Positions 7,740-17,214 are shown, numbered from the stretch's first letter. The stretch: 64,000 bases of DNA from Thermotoga sp. Ku-13t (GCF_011057685.1 NZ_LNFY01000009.1:305810-369809), one strand, 5' to 3'. Program-made: numbers and translations. The notes: generated from the sequence alone by a model not told the origin.

Positions 7740-8928
7740 AGAGCGAGTTTACAGTGTGAGCGACCTCACCTTTTACATAGAGAACCTCTTTGAGAACGAT
7801 GAGAATCTGACCGGCGTGACCGTGGTCGGTGAAGTGGTCGATTGCAGGACGAGGAACGGTCATCTGTTCTTCTCGCTGAAGGATGAGCAGGCTTCGATCG
7901 GCTGCGTGATGTTCGGTGGGGTGTACATGGGAATCCATCTGGAAAACGGGATGATGGTTCAGGCGAATGGTGACGTGAGGATTTATCCGCCAAAGGGACA
8001 GTACAGACTGGTGTGCAGAAAGTTGAGACATCTTCCCGACAGAGGGCTCATGTTCTTGAAACTCAAAGAGACGTACGAACGGCTCAGCAAGATGGGAGTT
8101 TTTGACAAACCGAAAAAGCAACTTCCAAGGTTCCCATCCACGATTGGGGTGATCACATCGAGAGATTCGGCTGCCCTTCAGGATATACTCAGGACCATAT
8201 CGAAAAGGTTTCCGTTCGTGAAGGTGGTGCTCTACCACACAAGTGTTCAGGGAAAGGGAGCTAAGGAAGAGATTTTGAAGGCCCTGTACGACGCGAATCT
8301 CGATGAACTCGATGTTGTAATAATAGCCCGTGGTGGAGGTGCAACCGAGGATCTCTGGTTGTTCAACGACGAAGAGGTTGTGATGGGCGTGTACGCGCTG
8401 AGGCATCCCGTGATAACTGGTGTTGGTCATCAGATAGATTCTGTGCTGGTCGATCTGGTGGCTGACGTGGCTGCTCACACACCAACAGCCGCCGCTCAGA
8501 GTGCTGTACCAGATATGAGAGAAATCATTGGAAATGTCGAGCGCTCTCTGCAGGCGTGTTTCACGAACATCATCAGAGTCTGGAATCTCACCAAGGAATA
8601 CTCAGACGATCTTCTGCTCGAGATGAAAAGGAGCGTGACCAAGTTACTGGATGACTTTGAGAACTGTTCGAAGCAGAACCTTGAGAAATTGAAAACACTG
8701 ATCGGCGGCAAAGTCGATTCTTTGAGCCGGAAGCTCGAGCTGGCGGGTGCTAGGTTGAACCTTTTGAATCCCGTCGCCGAACTTGAAAGGGGTTACGTGA
8801 TCGTTGAGAAGGATGGGGTTAGGGTTCGCTCGAGCAGGGAACTGTCCCCGGGAGACGTTTTGATGGTAAGATTTCACGATGGATCGGTGAAGGTGGTAGT
8901 GAATGAAGATAGAAGAGCTGATGGATGA
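7726..8928 (+). CDS. xseA: exodeoxyribonuclease VII large subunit
   Basis: Catalytic subunit of the bidirectional single-strand exonuclease ExoVII. The 400-residue protein has the N-terminal OB-fold (VVGEVVDCRTRNGHLFFSLK), the catalytic region with FPSTIGVITSRDSAALQDI, ARGGGATEDLWLFNDE and VITGVGHQIDSVLVDLVAD, then the long coiled coil that binds XseB. The length is somewhat shorter than the E. coli protein. The GTG start at 7726 lies inside the end of the MutS-like gene, and its own end overlaps xseB by 26 nt, so the subunits are translationally coupled. Confidence 0.95.
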   Translation: MEWSEERVYSVSDLTFYIENLFENDENLTGVTVVGEVVDCRTRNGHLFFSLKDEQASIGCVMFGGVYMGIHLENGMMVQANGDVRIYPPKGQYRLVCRKLRHLPDRGLMFLKLKETYERLSKMGVFDKPKKQLPRFPSTIGVITSRDSAALQDILRTISKRFPFVKVVLYHTSVQGKGAKEEILKALYDANLDELDVVIIARGGGATEDLWLFNDEEVVMGVYALRHPVITGVGHQIDSVLVDLVADVAAHTPTAAAQSAVPDMREIIGNVERSLQACFTNIIRVWNLTKEYSDDLLLEMKRSVTKLLDDFENCSKQNLEKLKTLIGGKVDSLSRKLELAGARLNLLNPVAELERGYVIVEKDGVRVRSSRELSPGDVLMVRFHDGSVKVVVNEDRRADG

Positions 8929-9124
8929 ACTCGAAAGGATCTTGGAACTGCTGAATTCTCAAAGCTTGTCGCTGGATGAATCCCTGGAACTTTACAGGAA
9001 AGGTGTGGAAATCTACAGAAAACTTCAAGAAGCCCTGAACAGGGCCAGGATCGAAGTGGAAGATCTTTACGCTCAGCTGCATCGAAACGGGGTGGGAGAG
9101 AGTGATAACAATAGATCAACTTAA
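8903..9124 (+). CDS. xseB: exodeoxyribonuclease VII small subunit
   Basis: A 73-residue helical protein with the family core LMDELERILELLNSQSLSLD followed by ESLELYRKGVEIYRKLQEAL. Several XseB copies wrap the XseA coiled coil. The ATG has AAGGTGG about 7 nt upstream, inside xseA. Its last 23 nt overlap the start of dxs. The last dozen residues are poorly conserved, as is usual. Confidence 0.92.
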   Translation: MKIEELMDELERILELLNSQSLSLDESLELYRKGVEIYRKLQEALNRARIEVEDLYAQLHRNGVGESDNNRST

Positions 9125-10982
9125 GGATGCGCGAATCGAAGACCTCGAACGCTTCGCTGAATTGATAAGAAAAAGGATTATCGATGTCGTTTCTCAGAAT
9201 GGGGGTCATTTGGCGTCAAACCTTGGTGTCGTCGAGCTGACGCTCGCACTCTACAAGGTGTTCGACCCGAGGGAAAACATCATCGTTTGGGACACTTCCC
9301 ATCAATGTTACGCGCACAAACTCTTGACTTACAGGTGGGAAGAATTCTCCACACTGAGAAAACTTGGAGGCATAAGCGGTTTCAATTCCATCAAAGAGAA
9401 CGCACTCGACAGGTTCGGTGCGGGCCATGCAGGAACTGCGATCGCTGCTGCACTTGGTATCGAGAAAGGTTTGAAATTGCTGGGAGAGAAGAAGAACGTC
9501 ATCGTCGTTCTCGGTGATGGCGCTCTGACTAACGGTGAGACGCTGGAGAGTTTGAACCAGCTGAAGAGTTTGAACTCGAAACTGAAAATCGTCCTGAACG
9601 ACAACGGTATGTCGATCTCGAAGAACGTTGGTGCTCTGTCTGAGGCCTTCGCGAAATTGCGTACAAGTCAGGTGTACGTGATGTTCAAAAACCTTGTGAA
9701 AAAAGTGCTGTCTGCTTCCCCCACGGGTAAAAACCTGGAAGAGGAATTGAGAAGGTTCAGAGAAGGCCTGAAACAGTTCATCCAGGGAATCGATTTCTTT
9801 GAGGCCCTGGGCTTGAAGCACATAGGACCCGTCGATGGGCACGATCTGAAATTGCTCGTCGAATTGTTCGAGAGGATCAAAGATTACGATTATCCTGTGG
9901 TGGTGCACGTCGTAACACAGAAGGGCAAAGGTTACAAACCGGCCGAAGAGAACTGCGTTTTCTTCCACAGCCCACCGAAGTTCGATCCGGAATCGGGAGA
10001 GCCGGTCGTCAGAGAGGGCTGGCTCTCTTACAGTGATGTTTTCGGAGAGACTCTCGTTAGATTGGCTCGGAAAGATAAAAGATTGTTCGCTATAACGGCA
10101 GCTATGCCAGATGGAACGGGGTTGAGGAAGTTTTCGGAGGCGTTTCCGGACAGGTTCGTCGATCTTGGCATTACTGAGCAATCCTGCGTGACGTTCGCGG
10201 CTGGACTCGCGAGTGCTGGATTCAGGCCAGTTGTTGCAATTTACTCGACGTTTTTACAGCGGGCGTACGATCAGATCATCCACGACGTGGCCTTGCAGAA
10301 TCTGAACGTTATCTTCGCCGTGGACCGTGCGGGGCTGGTGGGGGAGGACGGACCAACTCACCATGGAGTCTTCGACATAGCCTTTTTCAGGACTGTGCCG
10401 AACAGCAGGATATTCGCTCCGTGTTGCCTGCAGGAATTGATCAACGTGTTGAGATCGGTTGTAGAGATGGATATAAAAGGAGTCGTGGCGATCAGGTATC
10501 CCAGGCAGGCAGAGGAAGGAAATTTCGATGATATGTGGAAAAAATCGGTTCTGATAGATCCATTCCGCTGGGAGATAGTCAGAGAGGGGAAAAACGTGGC
10601 CATCCTGGCCGTTGGCACGATGGTGCAGAATGTTCTGAAGGCTAATCTTGATGCCACCGTCGTCTACGTCCGGTGTGTTAAACCATTGGACGAAACCATG
10701 CTGGAGAGGGTGGCAGAAACTCACGAACTGATTGTAACCGTGGAAGAGGGTATCATCAGTGGTGGATTTGGAGAGTCCGTCCTGAATTATCTGAACAGAA
10801 AAGATTGGCGCAGGAGCATACTCCTCATAGGTATCAATGATGAATTCGTGCCACACGGTAGCAGAGAGGAGCTTTTGAAGCTAAAAGGACTCGATCCGGA
10901 AGGCATTCGCGAACGTGTGTTATCATTATTGAGAAAGGAGGTTGGTCTCTGTGGTGATCAAGCTGGAATATGGAGACCTTGA
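9102..10982 (+). CDS. dxs: 1-deoxy-D-xylulose-5-phosphate synthase
   Basis: Thiamine-diphosphate enzyme that joins pyruvate and glyceraldehyde 3-phosphate, the first step of the MEP isoprenoid pathway. Present are WDTSHQCYAHKLLT, GAGHAGTAIAAALGI, the ThDP/Mg motif GDGALTNGETLESLN followed by NDN, HIGPVDGHD, and the pyrimidine-domain motif DRAGLVGEDGPTHHGVFD. The 626 residues match the family. GTG start at 9102 with GGGAGAG just upstream, overlapping xseB, as xseB-dxs adjacency in other bacteria would suggest. Confidence 0.95.
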   Translation: MITIDQLKDARIEDLERFAELIRKRIIDVVSQNGGHLASNLGVVELTLALYKVFDPRENIIVWDTSHQCYAHKLLTYRWEEFSTLRKLGGISGFNSIKENALDRFGAGHAGTAIAAALGIEKGLKLLGEKKNVIVVLGDGALTNGETLESLNQLKSLNSKLKIVLNDNGMSISKNVGALSEAFAKLRTSQVYVMFKNLVKKVLSASPTGKNLEEELRRFREGLKQFIQGIDFFEALGLKHIGPVDGHDLKLLVELFERIKDYDYPVVVHVVTQKGKGYKPAEENCVFFHSPPKFDPESGEPVVREGWLSYSDVFGETLVRLARKDKRLFAITAAMPDGTGLRKFSEAFPDRFVDLGITEQSCVTFAAGLASAGFRPVVAIYSTFLQRAYDQIIHDVALQNLNVIFAVDRAGLVGEDGPTHHGVFDIAFFRTVPNSRIFAPCCLQELINVLRSVVEMDIKGVVAIRYPRQAEEGNFDDMWKKSVLIDPFRWEIVREGKNVAILAVGTMVQNVLKANLDATVVYVRCVKPLDETMLERVAETHELIVTVEEGIISGGFGESVLNYLNRKDWRRSILLIGINDEFVPHGSREELLKLKGLDPEGIRERVLSLLRKEVGLCGDQAGIWRP

Positions 10983-11283
10983 AGTAAGTTTGAAAGCACT
11001 CAAGAAACTTGCGTACATAGCAACGCTCCAGAGTTATGGGCCTGTGAAGATCAATTCAGATAGTTTTTTTGGAAAACTTTTTGGTGAAAAAGAAGAGGAA
11101 CGCATCAAGGTCGAAGAGCATGAAAATGGCAAGATCGTCGTTGACATCTACATCGAGGTCGAGTACGGTGTGAAGGTCACTGAGGTGGCGAAGAACATAA
11201 TGGAAAGTGTGTCTCACGTCATGCGAAATATAGGTGGTTGCGAAGACGTTGAGGTCAACGTGCACGTGACAGGGGTTCACTGA
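10951..11283 (+). CDS. Asp23/Gls24 family (YloU-like) protein
   Basis: About 110 residues with the Asp23/Gls24 pattern: KIVVDIYIEVEYGVKVTEVA and a C-terminal beta strand CEDVEVNVHVTGVH. The family is linked to envelope stress and, when paired with FakA, to fatty-acid kinase function. I choose the GTG at 10951, which is 9 nt after AAGGAGG; a TTG at 10942 overlaps that site. It overlaps the dxs 3' end by 32 nt and precedes fakA by 14 nt, the same order as yloU-yloV in Firmicutes. Confidence 0.85.
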   Translation: MVIKLEYGDLEVSLKALKKLAYIATLQSYGPVKINSDSFFGKLFGEKEEERIKVEEHENGKIVVDIYIEVEYGVKVTEVAKNIMESVSHVMRNIGGCEDVEVNVHVTGVH

Positions 11284-11297
11284 GGAGGTGCTCAGAC

Positions 11298-12899
11298 TTG
11301 CCAAAGGTGAACGGGAAGTTCATGAAGCTTGCGTTCGAGAAAGCAACAGAAGAACTTGCCCTTCATGTGGACGAGTTGAACGCACTCAACGTCTTCCCTG
11401 TACCCGACGGAGACACTGGCTCTAACATGCTTGCAACCATGCGCGAAGGATGTAAATACTTGGAGCAACTGACAAAAACGGACCTGAAGTCTGTCATGGA
11501 CGCCATCAAGAACGGAACGTTGATGGGGGCACGTGGAAATTCTGGCGTGATTCTTTCACAGATCTTTCGAGGGTTTGCGATCTATTGTGAGAAGAAGAAG
11601 ACTCTGGAACCACATGACATTCTCGACATGATCAAAGAAGCAAAGAACGTGGCCTACAAGGCTGTGATGAAACCAGTTGAAGGCACTATCCTCACTGTGC
11701 TGAGAAGGATTGTCGAACGATCGGAAGAGGCTGCGAGTTTTCAAGATTTCCCTGAGGTTTTTGGCTGGATCGTTCAGGTTGCGGAACAGGCCGTGAGAGA
11801 GACACCAAAACTTTTGCCTGTGCTCAGAGAAGCAAACGTGGTGGACGCAGGTGCAAAGGGATTGCTTTACATATTCAAAGGTTTCCACGCCGCTTCGCTC
11901 GGTGAGCAGGCCAATCTGGAACTGGTCGCGACCAAGAGTGGAGAAGTGACAGTTGAACTTCCAATCGAAGAACTGACTTTCCAGTACTGCACCGAGGTCA
12001 TGATAAAGAGAGAAAACAGTTTTTCCGACACCGAGGTGGAAAGATTCAGGAGCTTTCTCGAGAGCGTTGGAGACTCCGCTGTCGTTGTGCACGATTCTGC
12101 AGTTCTGAAGACTCATGTTCACACGAACAATCCCGGTGTGGTCATAGAGGAGGCCCTGAAGTACGGCGAACTGCTGAAGGTGAAGATAGACAACATGAAG
12201 CTCCAGCACGAGCACATTGTCCAGGAGAACGAACCGAGGAGAAAGTACGGTTTCGTGGCTGTCTCGCCGGGTCAGGGCATAACCACGGTGCTGAGGAACC
12301 TGGGTGTGGATCAGATCGTCAGGGGCGGACAAACTATGAACCCCAGCACGGCAGATCTGAAGATCGCCATCGAGAGGGTCAACGCAGATGTGGTTTTCGT
12401 CTTCCCAAACAATCCGAACATTCACATGGCCGCCAGGCAAGCCGCAGAGCAGATAAACGGTAAGAAAGTCATTTTGATACCCACCAACACCGTTCAGGAG
12501 TGTATCTCCGCCATGATGGCCTTCGATCCGAACGAATCTGAGGACGTTCTCACCAATAAATTCAACGAGGCTGCGAAGTACATCATAGCTCTCAGCATCA
12601 CGAGGGCCGTCATGGATGCAAAACACAACGGTACCAAGATCAAGAAGGGCGAGTACATGATCCTGAAAGGCAAGTCATTGATCGCCCACGGCCAATCGTT
12701 GAAGCAGGCATTGCACAGGGCGCTGTTGTCACTGGATTTGAGAAACAGGGAGGTCGTCACGATCTTCAAAGGACAGGAAGCCACTGACGAAGAGGTGGCC
12801 ATCCTGGAAAGCGTTTTCAAAAATGTCATGGACAACCCGCAAATAGACATCCATGAGGGCGGTCAGCCGCACTATCCGTACCTTTTGATGATCGAATGA
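11298..12899 (+). CDS. DAK2-domain protein, FakA/YloV-type fatty acid kinase
   Basis: A 533-residue protein with an N-terminal DhaL-like ATP-binding domain (NALNVFPVPDGDTGSNM, with the metal-binding Asp residues, and MGARGNSGVILSQIFRG) and the long C-terminal domain of the YloV family. FakA phosphorylates fatty acids presented by a FakB/DegV partner, which is not in this window. TTG start at 11298 with GAGGAGGTG about 8 nt upstream. It is the last gene of the plus-strand run; its stop abuts the stop of tdh on the other strand with no gap and no visible hairpin terminator. Confidence 0.88.
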   Translation: MPKVNGKFMKLAFEKATEELALHVDELNALNVFPVPDGDTGSNMLATMREGCKYLEQLTKTDLKSVMDAIKNGTLMGARGNSGVILSQIFRGFAIYCEKKKTLEPHDILDMIKEAKNVAYKAVMKPVEGTILTVLRRIVERSEEAASFQDFPEVFGWIVQVAEQAVRETPKLLPVLREANVVDAGAKGLLYIFKGFHAASLGEQANLELVATKSGEVTVELPIEELTFQYCTEVMIKRENSFSDTEVERFRSFLESVGDSAVVVHDSAVLKTHVHTNNPGVVIEEALKYGELLKVKIDNMKLQHEHIVQENEPRRKYGFVAVSPGQGITTVLRNLGVDQIVRGGQTMNPSTADLKIAIERVNADVVFVFPNNPNIHMAARQAAEQINGKKVILIPTNTVQECISAMMAFDPNESEDVLTNKFNEAAKYIIALSITRAVMDAKHNGTKIKKGEYMILKGKSLIAHGQSLKQALHRALLSLDLRNREVVTIFKGQEATDEEVAILESVFKNVMDNPQIDIHEGGQPHYPYLLMIE

Positions 12900-13931
12900 T
12901 CAGAATTTCATAACCACCTTGCCGCATTCTCCCTTCATCATCAGCTCGAACCCATACTGCCACTCGTCAAAGCTGATCACGTGGGTGACAACTTTCGAGA
13001 GATCAACCTTTTTGTGTTTCAGTAGCTTATCGGCTATGTACCATGTCTCGAACATTTTCCTTCCTGTTATGCCGAAGATCTTGAGGGCCTTGAACGTGAC
13101 CAGATCGTCCACGTTGAACGAGATCTCTTTTCCGTACAGTCCCAGGATCGCCACGGTTCCACCGTTGGTCGTTACCTTCAAGCCCTGCTTGAGTGCCTCT
13201 ACGCTACCGGACATTTCGAGGAAGACATCGACACCGTTTCCTTCGGTCAAACGCATCACCCTATCTTCGAGATCTTCTCTGGTGGGATCTATCACGATGT
13301 CCGCACCGTTTTTCAGCGCGAGGGCTTTTCTGTAATCTCTTATCTCCGAGGCGATCACCAGAGCGGCTCCAGAAACCTTCGCCACTTGTATCGCCATGGC
13401 ACCTATGGGCCCCACACCGCTGATGAGGACAACTTTACCCGTTAGATCTTCGACGAGCGCTGTATGGACTGCGTTACCAAAAGGTTCCATCACCGATGCG
13501 AAGATGGGATCGATCTCTTTCGACAGCTTCCATACAACTGTTTGTGGCACCTTCACGTATTCTGCAAAAGCTCCATTGGTGTCGACACCGAGAATCTTCA
13601 TGTTTCGACAGACGTGCATCCTGTTCGTGCGGCACTGAACACAGCTCAGACACGGTATGTGAGTTTCACACGCGACGTAATCTCCAACCTTGACAGTTTG
13701 AACGGCTTCCCCGACCCGTTCAACGATCCCGGAGAACTCGTGCCCGATTATTAGGGGTGGTTTTATGCGACTCTGTGCCCAGCTATCCCATCTGTAGATG
13801 TGCACGTCGGAACCACATATGGAAGCCGTTTTCACCCTGATCAGGACTTCGGTCGGCCCGGGTTCGCCGGGTTCTGGTACCTCCACCATTGTCAGGCCTT
13901 CCGCCATGGATGTTTTCATCAACGCTTTCAT
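12900..13931 (-). CDS. tdh: L-threonine 3-dehydrogenase
   Basis: Zinc- and NAD-dependent oxidation of threonine to 2-amino-3-ketobutyrate. The 343-residue medium-chain dehydrogenase has the catalytic zinc Cys in ASICGSDVHIYRWD, GHEFSGIVE, the structural zinc cluster in ETHIPCLSCVQCRTNRMHVC, and the NAD motif ISGVGPIGAMAIQVAK. The HIYRWD segment is typical of threonine rather than alcohol dehydrogenases. ATG start at 13931 with GGAGGG about 6 nt upstream; the frame continues to 14294 but runs through the divergent promoter region. It faces kbl head to head, whose product uses the unstable ketone. Confidence 0.93.
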   Translation of the reverse strand: MKALMKTSMAEGLTMVEVPEPGEPGPTEVLIRVKTASICGSDVHIYRWDSWAQSRIKPPLIIGHEFSGIVERVGEAVQTVKVGDYVACETHIPCLSCVQCRTNRMHVCRNMKILGVDTNGAFAEYVKVPQTVVWKLSKEIDPIFASVMEPFGNAVHTALVEDLTGKVVLISGVGPIGAMAIQVAKVSGAALVIASEIRDYRKALALKNGADIVIDPTREDLEDRVMRLTEGNGVDVFLEMSGSVEALKQGLKVTTNGGTVAILGLYGKEISFNVDDLVTFKALKIFGITGRKMFETWYIADKLLKHKKVDLSKVVTHVISFDEWQYGFELMMKGECGKVVMKF

Positions 13932-14019
13932 CTCTATCCCTCCTCTTACACCACACAGTGTACAACAAACGGATTCAAAAACGAAACATTGTATAATGAG
14001 TTCAGAGGAGGTGAAACCC
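13932..14019. promoter_or_regulatory. divergent tdh/kbl control region
   Basis: A consensus TATAAT (13992-13997) faces kbl; no good -35 is visible. Transcription would start near 14004, just before the ribosome site GAGGAGGTG (14005-14013). An inverted repeat TACAC (13947-13951) and GTGTA (13958-13962) lies between the two genes and could be an operator. The minus-strand promoter for tdh is not clear. Confidence 0.5.
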
Positions 14020-15258
14020 GTGGCGATAGATAGATTGGAAAGGGTTCTGAATGCGGAACTGGAACAGCTCAGAAACGAGGGAAGGGCGAAAGGAAAAGAG
14101 TTCATAATAGTGGATGTGAAAAAACCAGCCAATGGTAAAGGACCAAGATATCTGCTCAAAGGTTTCGGTGACAAAGAGTTCATAAGGATGAATTCGAACT
14201 CGTATCTTGGAATGTCTCTGAGAGAGGATATCATAAAGGTAGAGGAAGAGACCGCGCGAAAGTTCGGGGTTGGACCCGGTGCAGTCAGGTTCATAAGTGG
14301 AACTTTTCAGCCACACAGAGATCTAGAAAAGGCCCTGGCACGGTTCCACGGGCGGGAAGAAGCCATGATCTACAGTGCCGCATACGTGACGGTGATAGGC
14401 GTCATAGCGTCGCTCGTCACGCCCGAAACGATAGTGATCAGCGACGAGCTGAACCACAACTGCATCATAAACGCCATAAGGCTGGCCCGTCCAAAGGACA
14501 GGTTCATTTATAAACATCTGGACATGAAAGATCTTGAAGAAAAGATCATTCAGAGCATCAACAAGGCTGAAAGGTTGATCATCGTGACGGATGGAGTCTT
14601 CAGCATGAGGGGAGATTACGCACCGCTGGACGTGATTCAAAGGCTTGCAGAGAAGTACGATCGTCATTTCCCTCAGAATATCATCACCATCGTGGACGAC
14701 TCACACGGTGTGGGCGCCTTCGGTCCAACGGGCAGGGGTACAGAGGAAGTCACCAACGGCAGGGCAGACCTTCTCGTAGGAACGCTCGGTAAGGCCTTCG
14801 GTGTTAACGGTGGCTACGTTGTCTCGAGCGAAATGATAATCACTTACCTGAGAGAAAAAGCGATCACGTACATATACTCAAACCCAATCACGCCCGCCGA
14901 GGCTGCCTGTGCATTGAAGGTTCTTGAGATTCTGGACAGCCAGGAAGGAAGAGAAAGACTCTCTTATCTTAGAGGACTAGCGAGGAGATTCCGTGAAGGT
15001 CTGATCAGATTGGGTTACGAAACGATCGAAAGCGAACATCCCATCGTGCCGCTGCTCGTCAGGGACACGAAGAAAACGGCGGATCTGGTGAACTATCTGA
15101 TCGAGCACGGTGTGCTCGCGACAGGTTTAAACTTCCCGGTGGTTCCAAAGGGAGACGAAACGATAAGGTTCCAGATCAACGCGGACCACACCCCAGCTGA
15201 CATAGATTACGTCCTGAGCGTGCTGGAGAAGTACAGAAAAGAACGCTGGAACATGTAG
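14020..15258 (+). CDS. kbl: glycine C-acetyltransferase (2-amino-3-ketobutyrate CoA ligase)
   Basis: PLP enzyme that cleaves 2-amino-3-ketobutyrate with CoA to glycine and acetyl-CoA. About 412 residues of the alpha-oxoamine synthase family, with NSNSYLGM, GVGPGAVRFISGT, DELNHNCIINAIRL, VDDSHGVGAFGPTGRGTEE and the PLP lysine in LVGTLGKAFGVNGGYV. I choose GTG 14020, 6 nt after GAGGAGGTG. An in-frame ATG at 13996 lies within the -10 box and the ribosome site would then be inside the gene. Short-chain keto-synthase relatives exist, but the tdh neighbour supports this call. Confidence 0.92.
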   Translation: MAIDRLERVLNAELEQLRNEGRAKGKEFIIVDVKKPANGKGPRYLLKGFGDKEFIRMNSNSYLGMSLREDIIKVEEETARKFGVGPGAVRFISGTFQPHRDLEKALARFHGREEAMIYSAAYVTVIGVIASLVTPETIVISDELNHNCIINAIRLARPKDRFIYKHLDMKDLEEKIIQSINKAERLIIVTDGVFSMRGDYAPLDVIQRLAEKYDRHFPQNIITIVDDSHGVGAFGPTGRGTEEVTNGRADLLVGTLGKAFGVNGGYVVSSEMIITYLREKAITYIYSNPITPAEAACALKVLEILDSQEGRERLSYLRGLARRFREGLIRLGYETIESEHPIVPLLVRDTKKTADLVNYLIEHGVLATGLNFPVVPKGDETIRFQINADHTPADIDYVLSVLEKYRKERWNM

Positions 15259-15287
15259 TTGTTTGGTTTGCAATGTGGTATTATAAT
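15259..15287 (+). promoter_or_regulatory. promoter of the ABC importer operon
   Basis: TTGTTT (15259-15264) and TATAAT (15282-15287) with a 17-nt spacer, followed by a 24-nt leader region to the AGGGAGGT ribosome site at 15311-15318. Confidence 0.72.
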
Positions 15288-15325
15288 TATGCGAACCCAA
15301 AATCTTGTGAAGGGAGGTAGAGGGA

Positions 15326-17158
15326 ATGAAGAAACTGCTGGTACTTACTGTGATTCTCGCTGTGCTCTCAGTCTTTGCACAAACGCTCAACTGGGCACTG
15401 TTGCAGGAGCCAAAAACTCTGAACCCGTGGAACCACTACGGACCGAACGCCACAGTCTGGAACACCTACGTACTCGGGACGTGGTACGGGGCACTCTACG
15501 GTTATTCCGACGTGAGGTTTGACTGGATCCCGAGCCTTGCAGTGGACCTTCCGAAGATCGAACAGGAAGGGGACCAGTGGGTCTACACAATTCCACTCAG
15601 ACAGGATGTCGTGTGGTCCGATGGGACGAAGTTCACGGCAGACGACGTTGTTTGGACAATGAACACTGTGTTGAAGCTCATCAAAGAATACGGCCTGGGT
15701 GGAAACTGGGCGAGCATGATCGATCCAGACTACTTTGTCAAGGCAGAAAAAGTTGACGATTTCACAGTTAAGGTGTACTTCACCCAGCCGAGCTTGGCCA
15801 AGGCAAACTTTGGAGCTTTGATGATGCCCATACTGTCGAAGAAGTACTGGGAACCAAAGGTTGAGGAAGCTTTGAAGACCGGTGCTCCACTGCAGACGCT
15901 CTACAACTATGACAACTCCGACGAGCCCATCATAGGTCCGTTCAAGCTCGTCAAATGGGAAAAAGGCGCGTTCGTGCAACAGGTCGCAAGACCTGATTAT
16001 TTCGACAAAGGAAGCACGCTGATTCTCTACAAGAACGGAGCCGTTGAGATCAACAATCCCAACACGGGCTTCCACTGGGTTGGCTACGGAGAACCCACCG
16101 GTGAAAAGATGCTCGAGCTTGTCACCGGTCCGTACGTCGATGACATCATTTACAGAATCTATCTGAACAGGGCTGCCGCGATCACGGCACTGATCAACGG
16201 AGATGTCAGCTTCGTGTTCAACTCACTTGGTTTGCAGAAAGGTGAAGCAGACCAGCTGGCCAAGGCGAGTGGTGTGAAAGTCATCAGCAACACGACTAAC
16301 GGCTTCAGGTACATGTGCTTCAACATGAGAAGGTATCCAATGAACATCAAGGAATTCAGACAGGCCATAGCGGCACTCATCGACAGAGAGTTCCTGTGCT
16401 CTAGGGTGCTCGGTGGTCAGGCGTTCCCGCAGTACAGCGTGGTGCCCGTTGGAAACGCGTTCTGGCACAACCCGAAGGTTCCAGAACTCACGCCCGGTTA
16501 CGGTCTGAGCTACGGTGAGAGAAGAAAACTCGCCATAGAGTTGCTCAAGAAAGCGGGCTTCAAATGGGTCGTTGAGCCGAAGATCGAGGGCAACAACGTG
16601 GTCAGACAGGGTAGAGGTCTCATCGCACCGAACGGACAGAGGATCGAGCAGATTGAATTACTTGCTCCTGGTACCGGCTACGACCCGATGAGGGCAACGA
16701 TGGCACTCTACATTGAAAGATGGGCCAACGAAATTGGTATACCCATCAAAGCCAACCTAGTCGATTTCAACTACATCGTGCAGAGGGTCTGGGACGAACC
16801 GTTCAACTTCGACATCTACATGCTTGGTTGGAGCTTGGGTTACTATCCTGATCACATGGCGGACTTCTTCCACAGCAAGCGCGCTGGTGTCGGTGACTTC
16901 AACGCAGCTGGTTACAACAATCCAGAGTTCGACAAACTCGCTGATGAGTTCCTCGCCGCTTCCGACATAAACAAAGCGAGAGAACTGGGCTTCAAGCTGC
17001 AGGAAATCCTGGCGGAAGATCTGCCCTACATTGTCCTCTTCGACACACCAATCATCGAAGCTTACAGGATGGATCAGATCGTCTTCCCGTACGAGCAAAC
17101 ACTGTCTGGATTGCAGTATGTCAACGGTGTTCCTGCTCTGGTCAAAGCTGCTCAGTGA
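15326..17158 (+). CDS. ABC transporter substrate-binding protein, oligopeptide family 5
   Basis: Extracytoplasmic binding protein of 610 residues. The signal peptide MKKLLVLTVILAVLSVFAQ has no lipobox cysteine, so the mature protein is probably periplasmic rather than a lipoprotein, as is common in Thermotogales. Family 5 features include the WVYTIPLRQDVVWSDGTKFT motif with TADDVVWTMN after it. In Thermotogales this family imports peptides or oligosaccharides; no glycosidase or peptidase is adjacent, so the ligand is open. It is followed by a terminator hairpin, then by its permeases and two ATPases. Confidence 0.92.
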   Translation: MKKLLVLTVILAVLSVFAQTLNWALLQEPKTLNPWNHYGPNATVWNTYVLGTWYGALYGYSDVRFDWIPSLAVDLPKIEQEGDQWVYTIPLRQDVVWSDGTKFTADDVVWTMNTVLKLIKEYGLGGNWASMIDPDYFVKAEKVDDFTVKVYFTQPSLAKANFGALMMPILSKKYWEPKVEEALKTGAPLQTLYNYDNSDEPIIGPFKLVKWEKGAFVQQVARPDYFDKGSTLILYKNGAVEINNPNTGFHWVGYGEPTGEKMLELVTGPYVDDIIYRIYLNRAAAITALINGDVSFVFNSLGLQKGEADQLAKASGVKVISNTTNGFRYMCFNMRRYPMNIKEFRQAIAALIDREFLCSRVLGGQAFPQYSVVPVGNAFWHNPKVPELTPGYGLSYGERRKLAIELLKKAGFKWVVEPKIEGNNVVRQGRGLIAPNGQRIEQIELLAPGTGYDPMRATMALYIERWANEIGIPIKANLVDFNYIVQRVWDEPFNFDIYMLGWSLGYYPDHMADFFHSKRAGVGDFNAAGYNNPEFDKLADEFLAASDINKARELGFKLQEILAEDLPYIVLFDTPIIEAYRMDQIVFPYEQTLSGLQYVNGVPALVKAAQ

Positions 17159-17182
17159 TGGAACGGTAGACTCGTAGGATTT

Positions 17183-17214
17183 CCCAACCGCCCTCTTTGG
17201 GCGGTTGGGTTTTT
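17183..17214 (+). terminator. intrinsic terminator inside the ABC operon
   Basis: Stem CCCAACCGCCC (17183-17193) with GGGCGGTTGGG (17199-17209), 11 bp, loop of 5 nt, followed by five T residues. Its place between the binding protein and the permease genes suggests partial termination that makes the binding protein more abundant, and also 3'-end protection of its message. Confidence 0.88.

Noticed and set aside
13996-14019. ATG 13996 as the start of kbl
   Set aside because: It lies within the TATAAT box and would place the GAGGAGGTG ribosome site inside the coding region.
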